Positions 33,133-40,811 of a stretch of DNA of 64,000 nucleotides are shown piece by piece. The notes beneath the pieces are model-generated. The model saw nothing but the letters and a program-made list of their open reading frames with translations. It was not told the DNA's origin and did no database searches. The position numbers were made by a program, and so were the translations under genes. The DNA is from Methylobacterium sp. E-045 (GTDB lineage: Bacteria > Pseudomonadota > Alphaproteobacteria > Rhizobiales > Beijerinckiaceae). The stretch's first letter is position 1, and each line of letters opens with the position of its first letter. The stretch spans positions 28,585 through 92,584 of the forward strand of contig NZ_JAKSYE010000135.1 of NCBI RefSeq assembly GCF_022829685.1, given 5' to 3'.

Positions 33133-34983
33133 TCAAGCGCCGAATGTGAACAGGTCGCTCGGGGCAGCGTGGATCTCCGCCACGGTCACGTCGTGCAGAA
33201 TGATCTTGTTGGCCCCCTCGACGCCGGCAAACGTGACGATGGTGTCCTGGCCGCCGTGGTACGCCGTGAACTTGATGTCGGACGCGTCGACCCCCGCGAT
33301 ATCGACGGTGATGTGATCCGCGTTGACGTCGAAGCCATAGACGTTGTCACGACCGAAGCCGGCCTGGAAGTGGAAGGTATCTGACCCGGCGCCGGCCAAC
33401 AGCTTGTCGCCGCCCGCGCCGCCTTCGATCGTGTCACCACCCTTGCCGGCCTGGATGCGATCCGCTCCGGACGTCCCGGTGATCTCGACGTGATGGGCCG
33501 CCGTCGATTGCGATGTGATCTTAGATCCGGTCGTAACCGCGGACATTTCGAGGTGAGTGTCATTGCGAACGTAGACGACTTCGATGCCTTGGAAGGCCCC
33601 ACCGGTCAGGGCGACGCTGCCGCCTCCCTGAACGAAGAGCAGGTCGGTACCGTTGCCGCCGTCCACGAGGGTGGGGGTGCCGGAAATGACGAGGCGGTCG
33701 TTGCCGCCCGCCCCTTCAAGCGTATCGGCGCCGCCGTTGCCGATCAGCCGGTTAGCGCCATCATCGCCGATGAGGATGTCGGCGAAGGCCGATCCCGTAA
33801 GGTTCTCGATGGCGATGAAGCTGTCGCCGACCGCGTCGCCTGTCCCGGCCACACCTCCGCTAAGATCGGCCCTCACGCCGTCGGTGGAGCCCGCGTAGCT
33901 GGCGGTATCTATGCCTGATCCGCCGTCGAGCACATCAGCGCCCCCCCCACCCTCTAGAACGTCGTTGCCCGCACCGCCCGACAATGTGTTGGCGCTTGCA
34001 TCACCGGTGAGGAAATCGGCGTAGCCACTCCCAAGCAGATTTGCGATATCGACCAACTGATCTCCAGATGCATCACCCGCACCCGTCGTGGCCTGGATGC
34101 CGAAAGCCAGGCCCAAATTCGCAATGACGCCTGAAGCGGAATGCTCGTAGCTGGCAGTATCGGTTCCGCCGCCACCTTCTATGTAATCGGCCCCGTTGCC
34201 ACCTTCGAGATTATTGACCGCACCATTGCCGATCAATACGTCGTCCTGATCGCTGCCGATGGCATGAGCGAAACCAACAAGGACATCGCCGTTTTCGTCC
34301 CCTACACCTTCCTGGACGCTGTGGGACAGATCGATGACAACGCCCAACGCCGAATGAGCGTAACTTACCGTATCGAAATTACCGTCAGCATTGCTCCCGC
34401 CGTTAAGGTTGTCCGCACCTGCGCCGCCCTCAATAGTGTTGGCCCCGGCATTGCCGAAGATCGTGTCATTGAGCGCGCTGCCCCGGACATTTTCGATGGA
34501 GATCAGAGTATCGTCCTGCGAAGCGTTCCCTTCGCGCCCATAGCCGGCATTGAGATCGACATTCACGCTGACCGTGGAGTGTTCGTAGCTTACCGTGTCG
34601 ACGCCAGTGCTGCCATCTATCCTATCAGCTCCGGCTCCACCCTCAATAACATCATTACCGGCGCCGCCAGATAGATTGTCAAGCCCTGAGCCTCCGCTTA
34701 AATAATCATCAGAATTAGCACCACGTATCACTACCCTTGTGTTATTATCGGAAAAATCAAAATTAAAGCTTACTGCTCCTGGTATAAATTTAACCGTCTC
34801 TACAGTCGTGCCGTTAGTTACGATAATGCTTGTTGTCTGAGGAACATTATCATGTGGCACTATATAGCTAATCAGGTTTTGATAGAAACTATTTGGATCT
34901 AAAAAATATATTGCAGATAATCCAAGGTCATTACTACCGTTGGCATTGTAGGATGATCCATATGAGTACCTGATCGATGCCAT
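33133..34983 (-). CDS. RTX-type calcium-binding, probably type I secreted protein
   Basis: This 616-aa protein consists largely of glycine-rich RTX nonapeptide blocks (GGAGND-type), such as GGSGLDNLSGGAGND near residue 96 and GGAGNDVLEGGGGADVLDGGSG near residue 320. These alternate with VSYEHS..GV..DL segments. Ca2+ binding drives folding after secretion through a type I system. It has no N-terminal signal peptide and ends in a short acidic/hydrophobic tail (DLFTFGA), as T1SS substrates do. The first 100 codons are distinctly AT-rich while the rest is GC-rich, suggesting a mosaic origin. It is the last gene of the late operon; no secretion genes are next to it. It may be a fibre-like or cargo protein. 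Confidence 0.85.
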   Translation of the reverse strand: MASIRYSYGSSYNANGSNDLGLSAIYFLDPNSFYQNLISYIVPHDNVPQTTSIIVTNGTTVETVKFIPGAVSFNFDFSDNNTRVVIRGANSDDYLSGGSGLDNLSGGAGNDVIEGGAGADRIDGSTGVDTVSYEHSTVSVNVDLNAGYGREGNASQDDTLISIENVRGSALNDTIFGNAGANTIEGGAGADNLNGGSNADGNFDTVSYAHSALGVVIDLSHSVQEGVGDENGDVLVGFAHAIGSDQDDVLIGNGAVNNLEGGNGADYIEGGGGTDTASYEHSASGVIANLGLAFGIQATTGAGDASGDQLVDIANLLGSGYADFLTGDASANTLSGGAGNDVLEGGGGADVLDGGSGIDTASYAGSTDGVRADLSGGVAGTGDAVGDSFIAIENLTGSAFADILIGDDGANRLIGNGGADTLEGAGGNDRLVISGTPTLVDGGNGTDLLFVQGGGSVALTGGAFQGIEVVYVRNDTHLEMSAVTTGSKITSQSTAAHHVEITGTSGADRIQAGKGGDTIEGGAGGDKLLAGAGSDTFHFQAGFGRDNVYGFDVNADHITVDIAGVDASDIKFTAYHGGQDTIVTFAGVEGANKIILHDVTVAEIHAAPSDLFTFGA

Positions 34984-35143
34984 GGCGTTTTTCCATTCTG
35001 ACCGGTGCGTCGTGACTCAAACACCGAACCCATAGGCCCTGCGTCAAATTGATGCAAATTAAGCACACTTAAGTCCGCCTCTGCAATTAGTGGCTGGGAA
35101 AGATGTTTACGTTTTAGGATACATGTGGTGTGGCGTGCCAGGG

Positions 35144-35587
35144 TTACCCCGCGCAACGCATATCCTTCGTGCTGCGGGTGAGGCCTTGGATCGCTTCGAC
35201 CATCTCCCGGTGTTCACGGTGCCGATCCTCCGCGAGACGCTGCTCGTGCTGGCGGCGCTCCTCCAGAAGCCGTCGCTCATGCTCTCGATGCTCCTCGGCC
35301 TCTTTCTTCCGGAAAGCCATTTCGGTCTCCCGCATGAGAGTGCACCGGTCATGTGAGGCCGACACACCGCGCAGCCCGTCGATAATGTCCTTCAGGTCGG
35401 TCTGGCCCATGACCATTCCGGCGATCTGGGCGAGACCATTCCCGCCCACGGTCGGAGGCGCGATATGCGGTTTCTCCACCTTGGCCCGCATGTAGCCTAT
35501 GACCGCGAGGAGGATGCCGCCCCCGCCGCCGGCGGCCAGGAGCGTGCTGAGGATATCGACCCACTGCTTGACGTCCTCAGGTGACAT
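35144..35587 (-). CDS. Small membrane-anchored coiled-coil protein, lysis-module candidate
   Basis: This 147-aa protein has an N-terminal transmembrane helix (LSTLLAAGGGGGILLAVIGYM) and a long charged coiled coil (KEAEEHREHERRLLEERRQHEQRLAEDRHREH, about residues 92-125). Its start overlaps the end of the next gene upstream by 11 nt. The position beside the lysozyme suggests a role in lysis or membrane disruption (holin/spanin-like), but no family is recognised. Confidence 0.65.
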   Translation of the reverse strand: MSPEDVKQWVDILSTLLAAGGGGGILLAVIGYMRAKVEKPHIAPPTVGGNGLAQIAGMVMGQTDLKDIIDGLRGVSASHDRCTLMRETEMAFRKKEAEEHREHERRLLEERRQHEQRLAEDRHREHREMVEAIQGLTRSTKDMRCAG

Positions 35588-36035
35588 GGCGTGGCGCAGC
35601 TCCAGCAGAGAGGGAACCGTTCTTAAACATATCGTAGCCGGTCGCGAGAACGCACCAGCCCTCGAAGCAGAAGCAGACCGGGTACCAGCCAAATCCCGCC
35701 GGTAGCCGCGTGTTGAAGGCGTAGGAGCCGACCAGCATGAGGAAGCCGATGGCAAGCCAGCAGAGGCCGCCAGTCAGGGCACCGACGAACCGGATCACCG
35801 GAGTCCGCCGCCACCAGCCGTTGATGCCGAGCCCGACGCCGCGGAGGACGGCGACGAGGACGGCGAGCATCCCCCAGCGGGTCTCCGTCATCACCTCGCC
35901 CATGATCCGGTAAACCGGCATGTCGAAGTAGGCCTCGGGGCGCAACATGCTCCCCCCCCAGACCAGGAGCATGCAGGCCAGCATCCATTCCAGGGGGCGC
36001 GTCATGTGCATCGACGTTGGGGTGTGCGAGTTCAT
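35577..36035 (-). CDS. Phage membrane protein, holin candidate
   Basis: This 152-aa protein has three or four hydrophobic helices (MLACMLLVWGGSML; WGMLAVLVAVLRGVGLGI; FVGALTGGLCWLAIGFLMLVGSYAF). It starts 17 bp after the stop of the next membrane gene upstream. Holin-like topology and closeness to the lysozyme gene make it a holin candidate. This is inference from topology only. Confidence 0.7.
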   Translation of the reverse strand: MNSHTPTSMHMTRPLEWMLACMLLVWGGSMLRPEAYFDMPVYRIMGEVMTETRWGMLAVLVAVLRGVGLGINGWWRRTPVIRFVGALTGGLCWLAIGFLMLVGSYAFNTRLPAGFGWYPVCFCFEGWCVLATGYDMFKNGSLSAGAAPRHVT

Positions 36036-36052
36036 GGCTGCGCCTCTCTGGC

Positions 36053-36571
36053 TTACTGCTTGGGCAGTGATGCGAGCGCAGGGGCCACGATGTCAGCCGC
36101 CTTCGCGCCGACATCCAGCTTGAGCAGGCGGAACAGCTTGTTGGCGACCTCCTCCGGCCCCCCGGCTTGGTCCATCGTCCACTTGCTGACCGCGTTCACG
36201 TCGGCACGGTTGACGGCGCGCTGGAGGGCGTTGGCCACGATCTCGGAGCCGATCGGCACGGTGACGGTGCTGTTCTTCACCGCGCCGGCCGTCGCGTTGA
36301 CGCCGAAGTCGAACCACTTCCGCAGGGTGCGCTCGACGAGGGCTTCCGAGATCAGCATCCGAGCCATCGGGTAGAACTTGGCGAGCAGCGCCATGATGGT
36401 AGCCGTCAGCAGCGGGACGAGGATGCTGCCGACGAGCTGAGCGCCCGCCACGATGTACTCGCCGTAGGGGATGACGACCCCCGGGGTGACGGCGGGCGTG
36501 GTGGTGCCCTGCGCGAAGGCGACAGAGGCGGCACAAGCGAACGCCAGCGCCGCGAGGAAGAAGCGGGTCAT
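36053..36571 (-). CDS. Exported phage membrane protein, lysis-module candidate
   Basis: This 172-aa protein has a signal peptide-like start (FFLAALAFACAASVAFA), a second long hydrophobic helix near residue 45 (VAGAQLVGSILVPLLTATIMALLAKF), and a soluble C-terminus. It is the first of three membrane-protein genes after the lysozyme. It may be a holin or antiholin. Confidence 0.7.
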   Translation of the reverse strand: MTRFFLAALAFACAASVAFAQGTTTPAVTPGVVIPYGEYIVAGAQLVGSILVPLLTATIMALLAKFYPMARMLISEALVERTLRKWFDFGVNATAGAVKNSTVTVPIGSEIVANALQRAVNRADVNAVSKWTMDQAGGPEEVANKLFRLLKLDVGAKAADIVAPALASLPKQ

Positions 36572-36646
36572 GATGGTCTCACGATGTGGGAGGGGTGCGC
36601 GGCGGGCCCGGCCGGCTCGGGTCGACCTACGAAAAGCTAAGCGTTA

Positions 36647-36940
36647 ATGAGCAAAGGCGCCAAGGCAAACGAAAGGAGCCACTTGGCGTTCGACATCAAG
36701 GGAATGGGTCATTGTTCAATGTGCAGCGGGATCGAACAGCTTTTGGACGCACTGTTCCGTCAGGTCGCGTCGGACGAGTTTCTAGCCTGGCAGTTGTCGG
36801 AACTTGCTCATGACTTTTTCAGCAACGCAGACCCTGAGGTCCAGGCTCTGCTTACACGTGTCATCCACCAACATAGGGTAAAGGCGATGGAGGGACGAGC
36901 GCGGATCGCTGCATTAAAAGGAGGCCGTGAAAAACCTTAG
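36647..36940 (+). CDS. Small hypothetical plus-strand phage protein
   Basis: This 97-aa protein has one CSMC pair near residue 23 and a helical C-terminus. It lies antisense between the lysis genes and the lysozyme. Nothing is recognised. Confidence 0.5.
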   Translation: MSKGAKANERSHLAFDIKGMGHCSMCSGIEQLLDALFRQVASDEFLAWQLSELAHDFFSNADPEVQALLTRVIHQHRVKAMEGRARIAALKGGREKP

Positions 36941-37012
36941 TCTTCTAGCTGAAATTATAACTTATCGCGATTGATGTTTCGTCAGGCGAATGGGCGATAC
37001 TGCTCACCTAAG

Positions 37013-37654
37013 TTAAGCCTTGAACCTTAACAGATCGCCTAGAACGGTAAGGAACCGCGCGATCATGTTTGGCTTTGCATCCACCGTGGGTTCCGCGAGT
37101 GGCATGGCGAGCGGCGCGGTTGGGACAACCACTGGCACGACCGGCGGCACATCAATCGGCACCAGCGTGGAAAGCGGCGCGCTGACGGGCTTCGCATCGG
37201 TACTGCGGGCCTTAGGCGCCGCCTTCGTGTAGGGCGTGAGGAACTGGTCGCGCTCGGCCTCACGCCGGGAGATGATCGCGGCCGGCTTCTGCCACATCAT
37301 GATCGCCTCGGCGCAGCCCTTCCGGTCGCCCGCGTTGAGGCGGCGTAGGAATGTCGAGCCGGTGAAGCCACCCACGCCGATGTTGAAGGCGATGGAGATC
37401 AAGGCGTCCCGCTCGTGGTCCGCGACGGGGACCTTGATGGCCGAGAGGATCGGCAGGGCATGCGAGGCCAGATCCTCGAGGAAGAACGCATCGGCCTGAG
37501 CCTGCGTGATGACCTGGCCGAGTTTCACACCCTTGATGTGGCCGTAGCCGATCGTCGGAACGCCGACGCTGTCGAGATAGGCTTTCAGCCGCACGCCTTC
37601 CCGCGATTTGAGCGCGGCAAGGCCAAGCGGCGTCATGATGGCGGACGCGGCCAT
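37013..37654 (-). CDS. Phage lysozyme / endolysin (GH24)
   Basis: This 213-aa muramidase cleaves the glycan strands of peptidoglycan. The catalytic Glu is residue 19 (KSREGVRLKAY), followed by the GH24 words VPTIGYGHIKG and FNIGVGGFTGSTFLRRLNAGD. The second half (residues about 130-213) is a Pro/Val-rich linker with a short hydrophobic end (ARFLTVLGDLLRF) and could be membrane-associated. ATG 37654 has a GGGAG site at the right spacing, unlike the ATG nine codons upstream. No N-terminal signal peptide is seen, so release probably needs a holin. Confidence 0.92.
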   Translation of the reverse strand: MAASAIMTPLGLAALKSREGVRLKAYLDSVGVPTIGYGHIKGVKLGQVITQAQADAFFLEDLASHALPILSAIKVPVADHERDALISIAFNIGVGGFTGSTFLRRLNAGDRKGCAEAIMMWQKPAAIISRREAERDQFLTPYTKAAPKARSTDAKPVSAPLSTLVPIDVPPVVPVVVPTAPLAMPLAEPTVDAKPNMIARFLTVLGDLLRFKA

Positions 37655-37728
37655 GCGTAGTCTCCCGAATAGTGAATGCAAAATTAACTGCCTACGGTCG
37701 GCTTCTCAGACCGGGGCGGATTTTCGAC

Positions 37729-37902
37729 ATGCAGCACTTCGACAACGGGCACTCGCCGGAGCCGAACGAGCACTTCGTCGATGCCTTTGTGGACCGCTTT
37801 CGAACGGTCGCGGTGCTGGGCTTTTTGGTCGGCATTGAAGCAGCCGGGCTTGCTGCGATGGCGTTTGGTGCTGTGTTCCTTGGCAGGTGGCTGGCAGCCT
37901 AA
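37729..37902 (+). CDS. Small membrane protein, hypothetical
   Basis: A 57-aa protein with one or two hydrophobic segments (VAVLGFLVGIEAAGLAAMAFGAVFLG). It lies on the plus strand in the gap upstream of the lysozyme gene. It is unrecognised and the start is uncertain. Confidence 0.45.
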   Translation: MQHFDNGHSPEPNEHFVDAFVDRFRTVAVLGFLVGIEAAGLAAMAFGAVFLGRWLAA

Positions 37903-37994
37903 TCCTGGGAGGTGACTGCCCGGCTCAACGCTTAGCCGGATGCCGGCATGGTTTCTGCGGCTTTAACTGTACTCGCCAAAAACGATATAGTTCG

Positions 37995-38285
37995 ATGAAA
38001 CTTTTGCCTAAGGTGGAATTCGGGGCGGCTTTGCCCCAGGATCTTAGAATAATGCTGCCCGAATTAACCTTGTCCGCCCTGCCACGTCATCTCTGGCTCG
38101 GGATCAAAGTCATGGCGTCGATTGCGGGGCTGTACGCCTTGGCGGCACCGTCGCCGTGGGCTGGCTTCGATCGCAGTGGCATGGCTCATTTGGCCGCGAA
38201 GAAGACGATCGACTACGATCCGGTCGTTACAGGGTCAGTCCCTAAGATCGTGCCGCGACAAGTAAAGAAGGCGGTCAAAGTTTAG
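37995..38285 (+). CDS. Small hypothetical protein with one hydrophobic helix
   Basis: A 96-aa protein with a central helix (WLGIKVMASIAGLYALAAPS) and a basic C-terminus. It is transcribed against the late operon, between the lysozyme and tail genes. It is not recognised. Confidence 0.5.
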   Translation: MKLLPKVEFGAALPQDLRIMLPELTLSALPRHLWLGIKVMASIAGLYALAAPSPWAGFDRSGMAHLAAKKTIDYDPVVTGSVPKIVPRQVKKAVKV

Positions 38286-38330
38286 GCTGAACACTGCCGC
38301 CGGCCTTAGGGTCCGACAGGCGTATGCTCC

Positions 38331-38957
38331 TCAATCCACCCTCGGGTTGGGATCGGCCGAGCCCTGCCACCAGTCGCAGGTGGCCTTCACCCGAAGCTGA
38401 AACGTGAAGTCGATGGCGGGCTTCACCTTCGGGATCCACCAAAGGTCCACTGGCTGCAGGCGCTGCCGGATCGGCTGGACGACTAAGACCCTGTAGCCTC
38501 CAGCCCATGCCGCATAGGACTGCCCCCAGTCGACCACGGCGGTGTCGGGGTACGGCGTGCCGTCGGCCTGCGGTGGGTCGGTGTAGATCCCGCCTTGCAT
38601 GGCCGAGAGGGCGGCCGGCGTGGAGCCGACGGCGCTGAAGAACTGAACCTCGACGATGTCGCACTCGAAGATGTCGGGTTCGATCAGGATTTGCTGGGCG
38701 GCACCGCGGGCTGCGATCGTCGCCTTCGCGATGATGGCGTCCGTCGATAGCGCCCAGACCTCTGGATCGCCTCCGACGGCGTCGAGGTTGCGGCCACGCA
38801 GGAGGCCGCTGACGAGAAGCGAGCGGGCAACCTGCGTGTCCGCGTCACCCGCGAGCAGCCCACGGCCACCCTGAACGCGCTTCCTGGCCGTGGCCGTCGA
38901 GGTGGACGAGGAGCTGGAGCCCCCGCCCGGCATGATGCCGATCTGACGAACGCCCAT
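38331..38957 (-). CDS. Phage tail/fibre-region protein, hypothetical
   Basis: This 208-aa protein starts with a Ser/Thr-rich stretch and ends in a beta-rich Trp-containing part. It follows the 612-aa protein gene by 3 bp. No known domain is visible. From its place after the fibres it may be a virion surface or assembly protein. Confidence 0.75.
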   Translation of the reverse strand: MGVRQIGIMPGGGSSSSSTSTATARKRVQGGRGLLAGDADTQVARSLLVSGLLRGRNLDAVGGDPEVWALSTDAIIAKATIAARGAAQQILIEPDIFECDIVEVQFFSAVGSTPAALSAMQGGIYTDPPQADGTPYPDTAVVDWGQSYAAWAGGYRVLVVQPIRQRLQPVDLWWIPKVKPAIDFTFQLRVKATCDWWQGSADPNPRVD

Positions 38958-38960
38958 GGC

Positions 38961-40799
38961 TTATATCCCTGGAATGCTGGTCGGGTGACCGGCGGCGATG
39001 ATCTCGGGGAGGATGTGCGTCTTGTAGTCGAGATCGCCGATGTAGATTGGACGCCCCGCCGCCGCGGTGAGCTTCGCCGAGACGGCGGCTGCTCGACCGC
39101 ACACGTCGCCGCCGAGCATGAAGCACATCTCCAGACGGTACGGGAGCCACCCCTGTCGGGTGCCGGCCGTGCCGCGTGAGAAGGTGAGGTTCGGGCACTG
39201 AGCATACGGAGCCTTCAGCGAACGCCACTTCATCAGCGCCGCGACCAGCTCTTGGCCGCCGGCCAGACCGGACCCGCCTTCCATTGAGATCGTGCCGTCC
39301 GTATCCGCGAAGCAGTCCGCCCAATGGCCGTCGGCGTGCGGATAGCCGTAGGCGAACACCGGATCCTCGACGTTCTTCTCGGGCGCGGTGACGTCGTCAT
39401 ACTGCTGGTCGGCCTCGGCGACCGCGCGCCGCCCCTCGCGGACGTACATGTGAGGAGACATGCCGGCGACGTAATAGCGGAGGAAGCGCCATCGAGCACC
39501 CGTCTCCGGGGCCGTGCTGGTGCCGGCCGCGCCGTCGAGGATGGACGTGCCTTGCGCGGTTGGGCCGCCTACGGCTGCCGTGGCCGTCTTACCGGCCTTC
39601 GTGCAGAGGTAGAGCTGCGATTTCCAGGCCCGCACCGTGCCAAGCGTGACGTCCGTCTCCGGTTGCCACTCGGTCTCGACGAAGATGTTCGGCACCAAGC
39701 CCCACTTCGCCGTCTCCTCCGCAATTTGGAAGGTGCCGGTGACGTTGCCGTTCGCGTCCTTCTCAACCAACGGAGGCAGCGCGGCCCAGCGGGGATCCGT
39801 ACAGATGGCCTTGAGCAACCCGGCCTTGTGGATGGTGTACTCACCCAGATACCGGATGCGTTCGTAAGGCGTCATCTGGAACCAGTCGAGGAACTGCCCG
39901 ATCCAGTTGGTGCCGATCTTCAGCAGGTTGCCGTTATTCCAGTCGTACTGTGGGATCGTACCGACGGGGTCCATTGGCGCGTTGCTGATCGAACCCGGCT
40001 CTTTGCCGTAGTTCTCTGACTTCGCGATCTCGTAGTCTTTATCATAGTTCGAGGGGTCGTAGTTCGGGACGATCAGGTCGGCGAACTTGATCCGGTTGGC
40101 ATGGTTCGTAGAGATGAGACGCTGGTTGTAGGCCATCACCTTATGATCGGCGTCGCCGACCTTCTTTGAGGAGCGCGGATTGACGCCCTTCAGCCGTCGA
40201 CCGGTGCCGAGCTTCGTCGCGCGGGCCTTCGTCTTGCTGGCCGGGCGGACGCCGGACGTGATGTCGCCAGTGCTGGCCGCCGACTCGCGGCCGATCTTGA
40301 GCATCACCTTGCCCTGGAGCGCGGCGAGGTCGAGCTCATCCGTCGCATCGTGGAAGTTCAGGCCCGGATACTCGACGCCGCCGCAGGTCACCGACAGGAT
40401 CGCGTTGCTGACCGGATCGACGGTTACGGCTTCCAGCGGCGCGTTGTTGATGATCGTGATGACGCCCTTCCCGACTTTGCGCGTCGAGAAGTCCGCCATC
40501 ATTCCCTCAAAAACGGTGTGGATCGTCTCGTTGGTGACGAGCAGGATCTTGTCGCTGGGCGGGGAAATGTCTGGGCGGGCGAACTTGGATAACCGATAGC
40601 AAGTCTCCAACAGGGCGCCGGTTCGCAGGTGCCCGCTGGAATTCTTGAACGTGTTCATACGGTCGGTCTGCAGCAGGCCGGACCCCCATTCGAACCACCT
40701 CCGGTGGGTCGGGTTGAATACCCTCGCGTCCTCGCCGCCAAGCGCCGTGCAGTAGGCGCAGGTCATGGCGCTGGAGCTGCCGCCAATGATGTTGTGCAT
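38961..40799 (-). CDS. Large phage structural protein, tail/fibre module
   Basis: This 612-aa protein is not recognised. It begins with a Cys pair (CAYC near residue 14) and contains a beta-rich middle (VGKGVITIINNAPLEAVTVDPVSNAILSVTCGGVEYPG). Aromatic stretches lie near residue 300 (NWIGQFLDWFQMTPYERIRYLGEY). A receptor-binding or virion surface role is inferred from its place between the tail tip and the lysozyme. Confidence 0.8.
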   Translation of the reverse strand: MHNIIGGSSSAMTCAYCTALGGEDARVFNPTHRRWFEWGSGLLQTDRMNTFKNSSGHLRTGALLETCYRLSKFARPDISPPSDKILLVTNETIHTVFEGMMADFSTRKVGKGVITIINNAPLEAVTVDPVSNAILSVTCGGVEYPGLNFHDATDELDLAALQGKVMLKIGRESAASTGDITSGVRPASKTKARATKLGTGRRLKGVNPRSSKKVGDADHKVMAYNQRLISTNHANRIKFADLIVPNYDPSNYDKDYEIAKSENYGKEPGSISNAPMDPVGTIPQYDWNNGNLLKIGTNWIGQFLDWFQMTPYERIRYLGEYTIHKAGLLKAICTDPRWAALPPLVEKDANGNVTGTFQIAEETAKWGLVPNIFVETEWQPETDVTLGTVRAWKSQLYLCTKAGKTATAAVGGPTAQGTSILDGAAGTSTAPETGARWRFLRYYVAGMSPHMYVREGRRAVAEADQQYDDVTAPEKNVEDPVFAYGYPHADGHWADCFADTDGTISMEGGSGLAGGQELVAALMKWRSLKAPYAQCPNLTFSRGTAGTRQGWLPYRLEMCFMLGGDVCGRAAAVSAKLTAAAGRPIYIGDLDYKTHILPEIIAAGHPTSIPGI

Positions 40800-40811
40800 G
40801 GCGAGGCTCCC

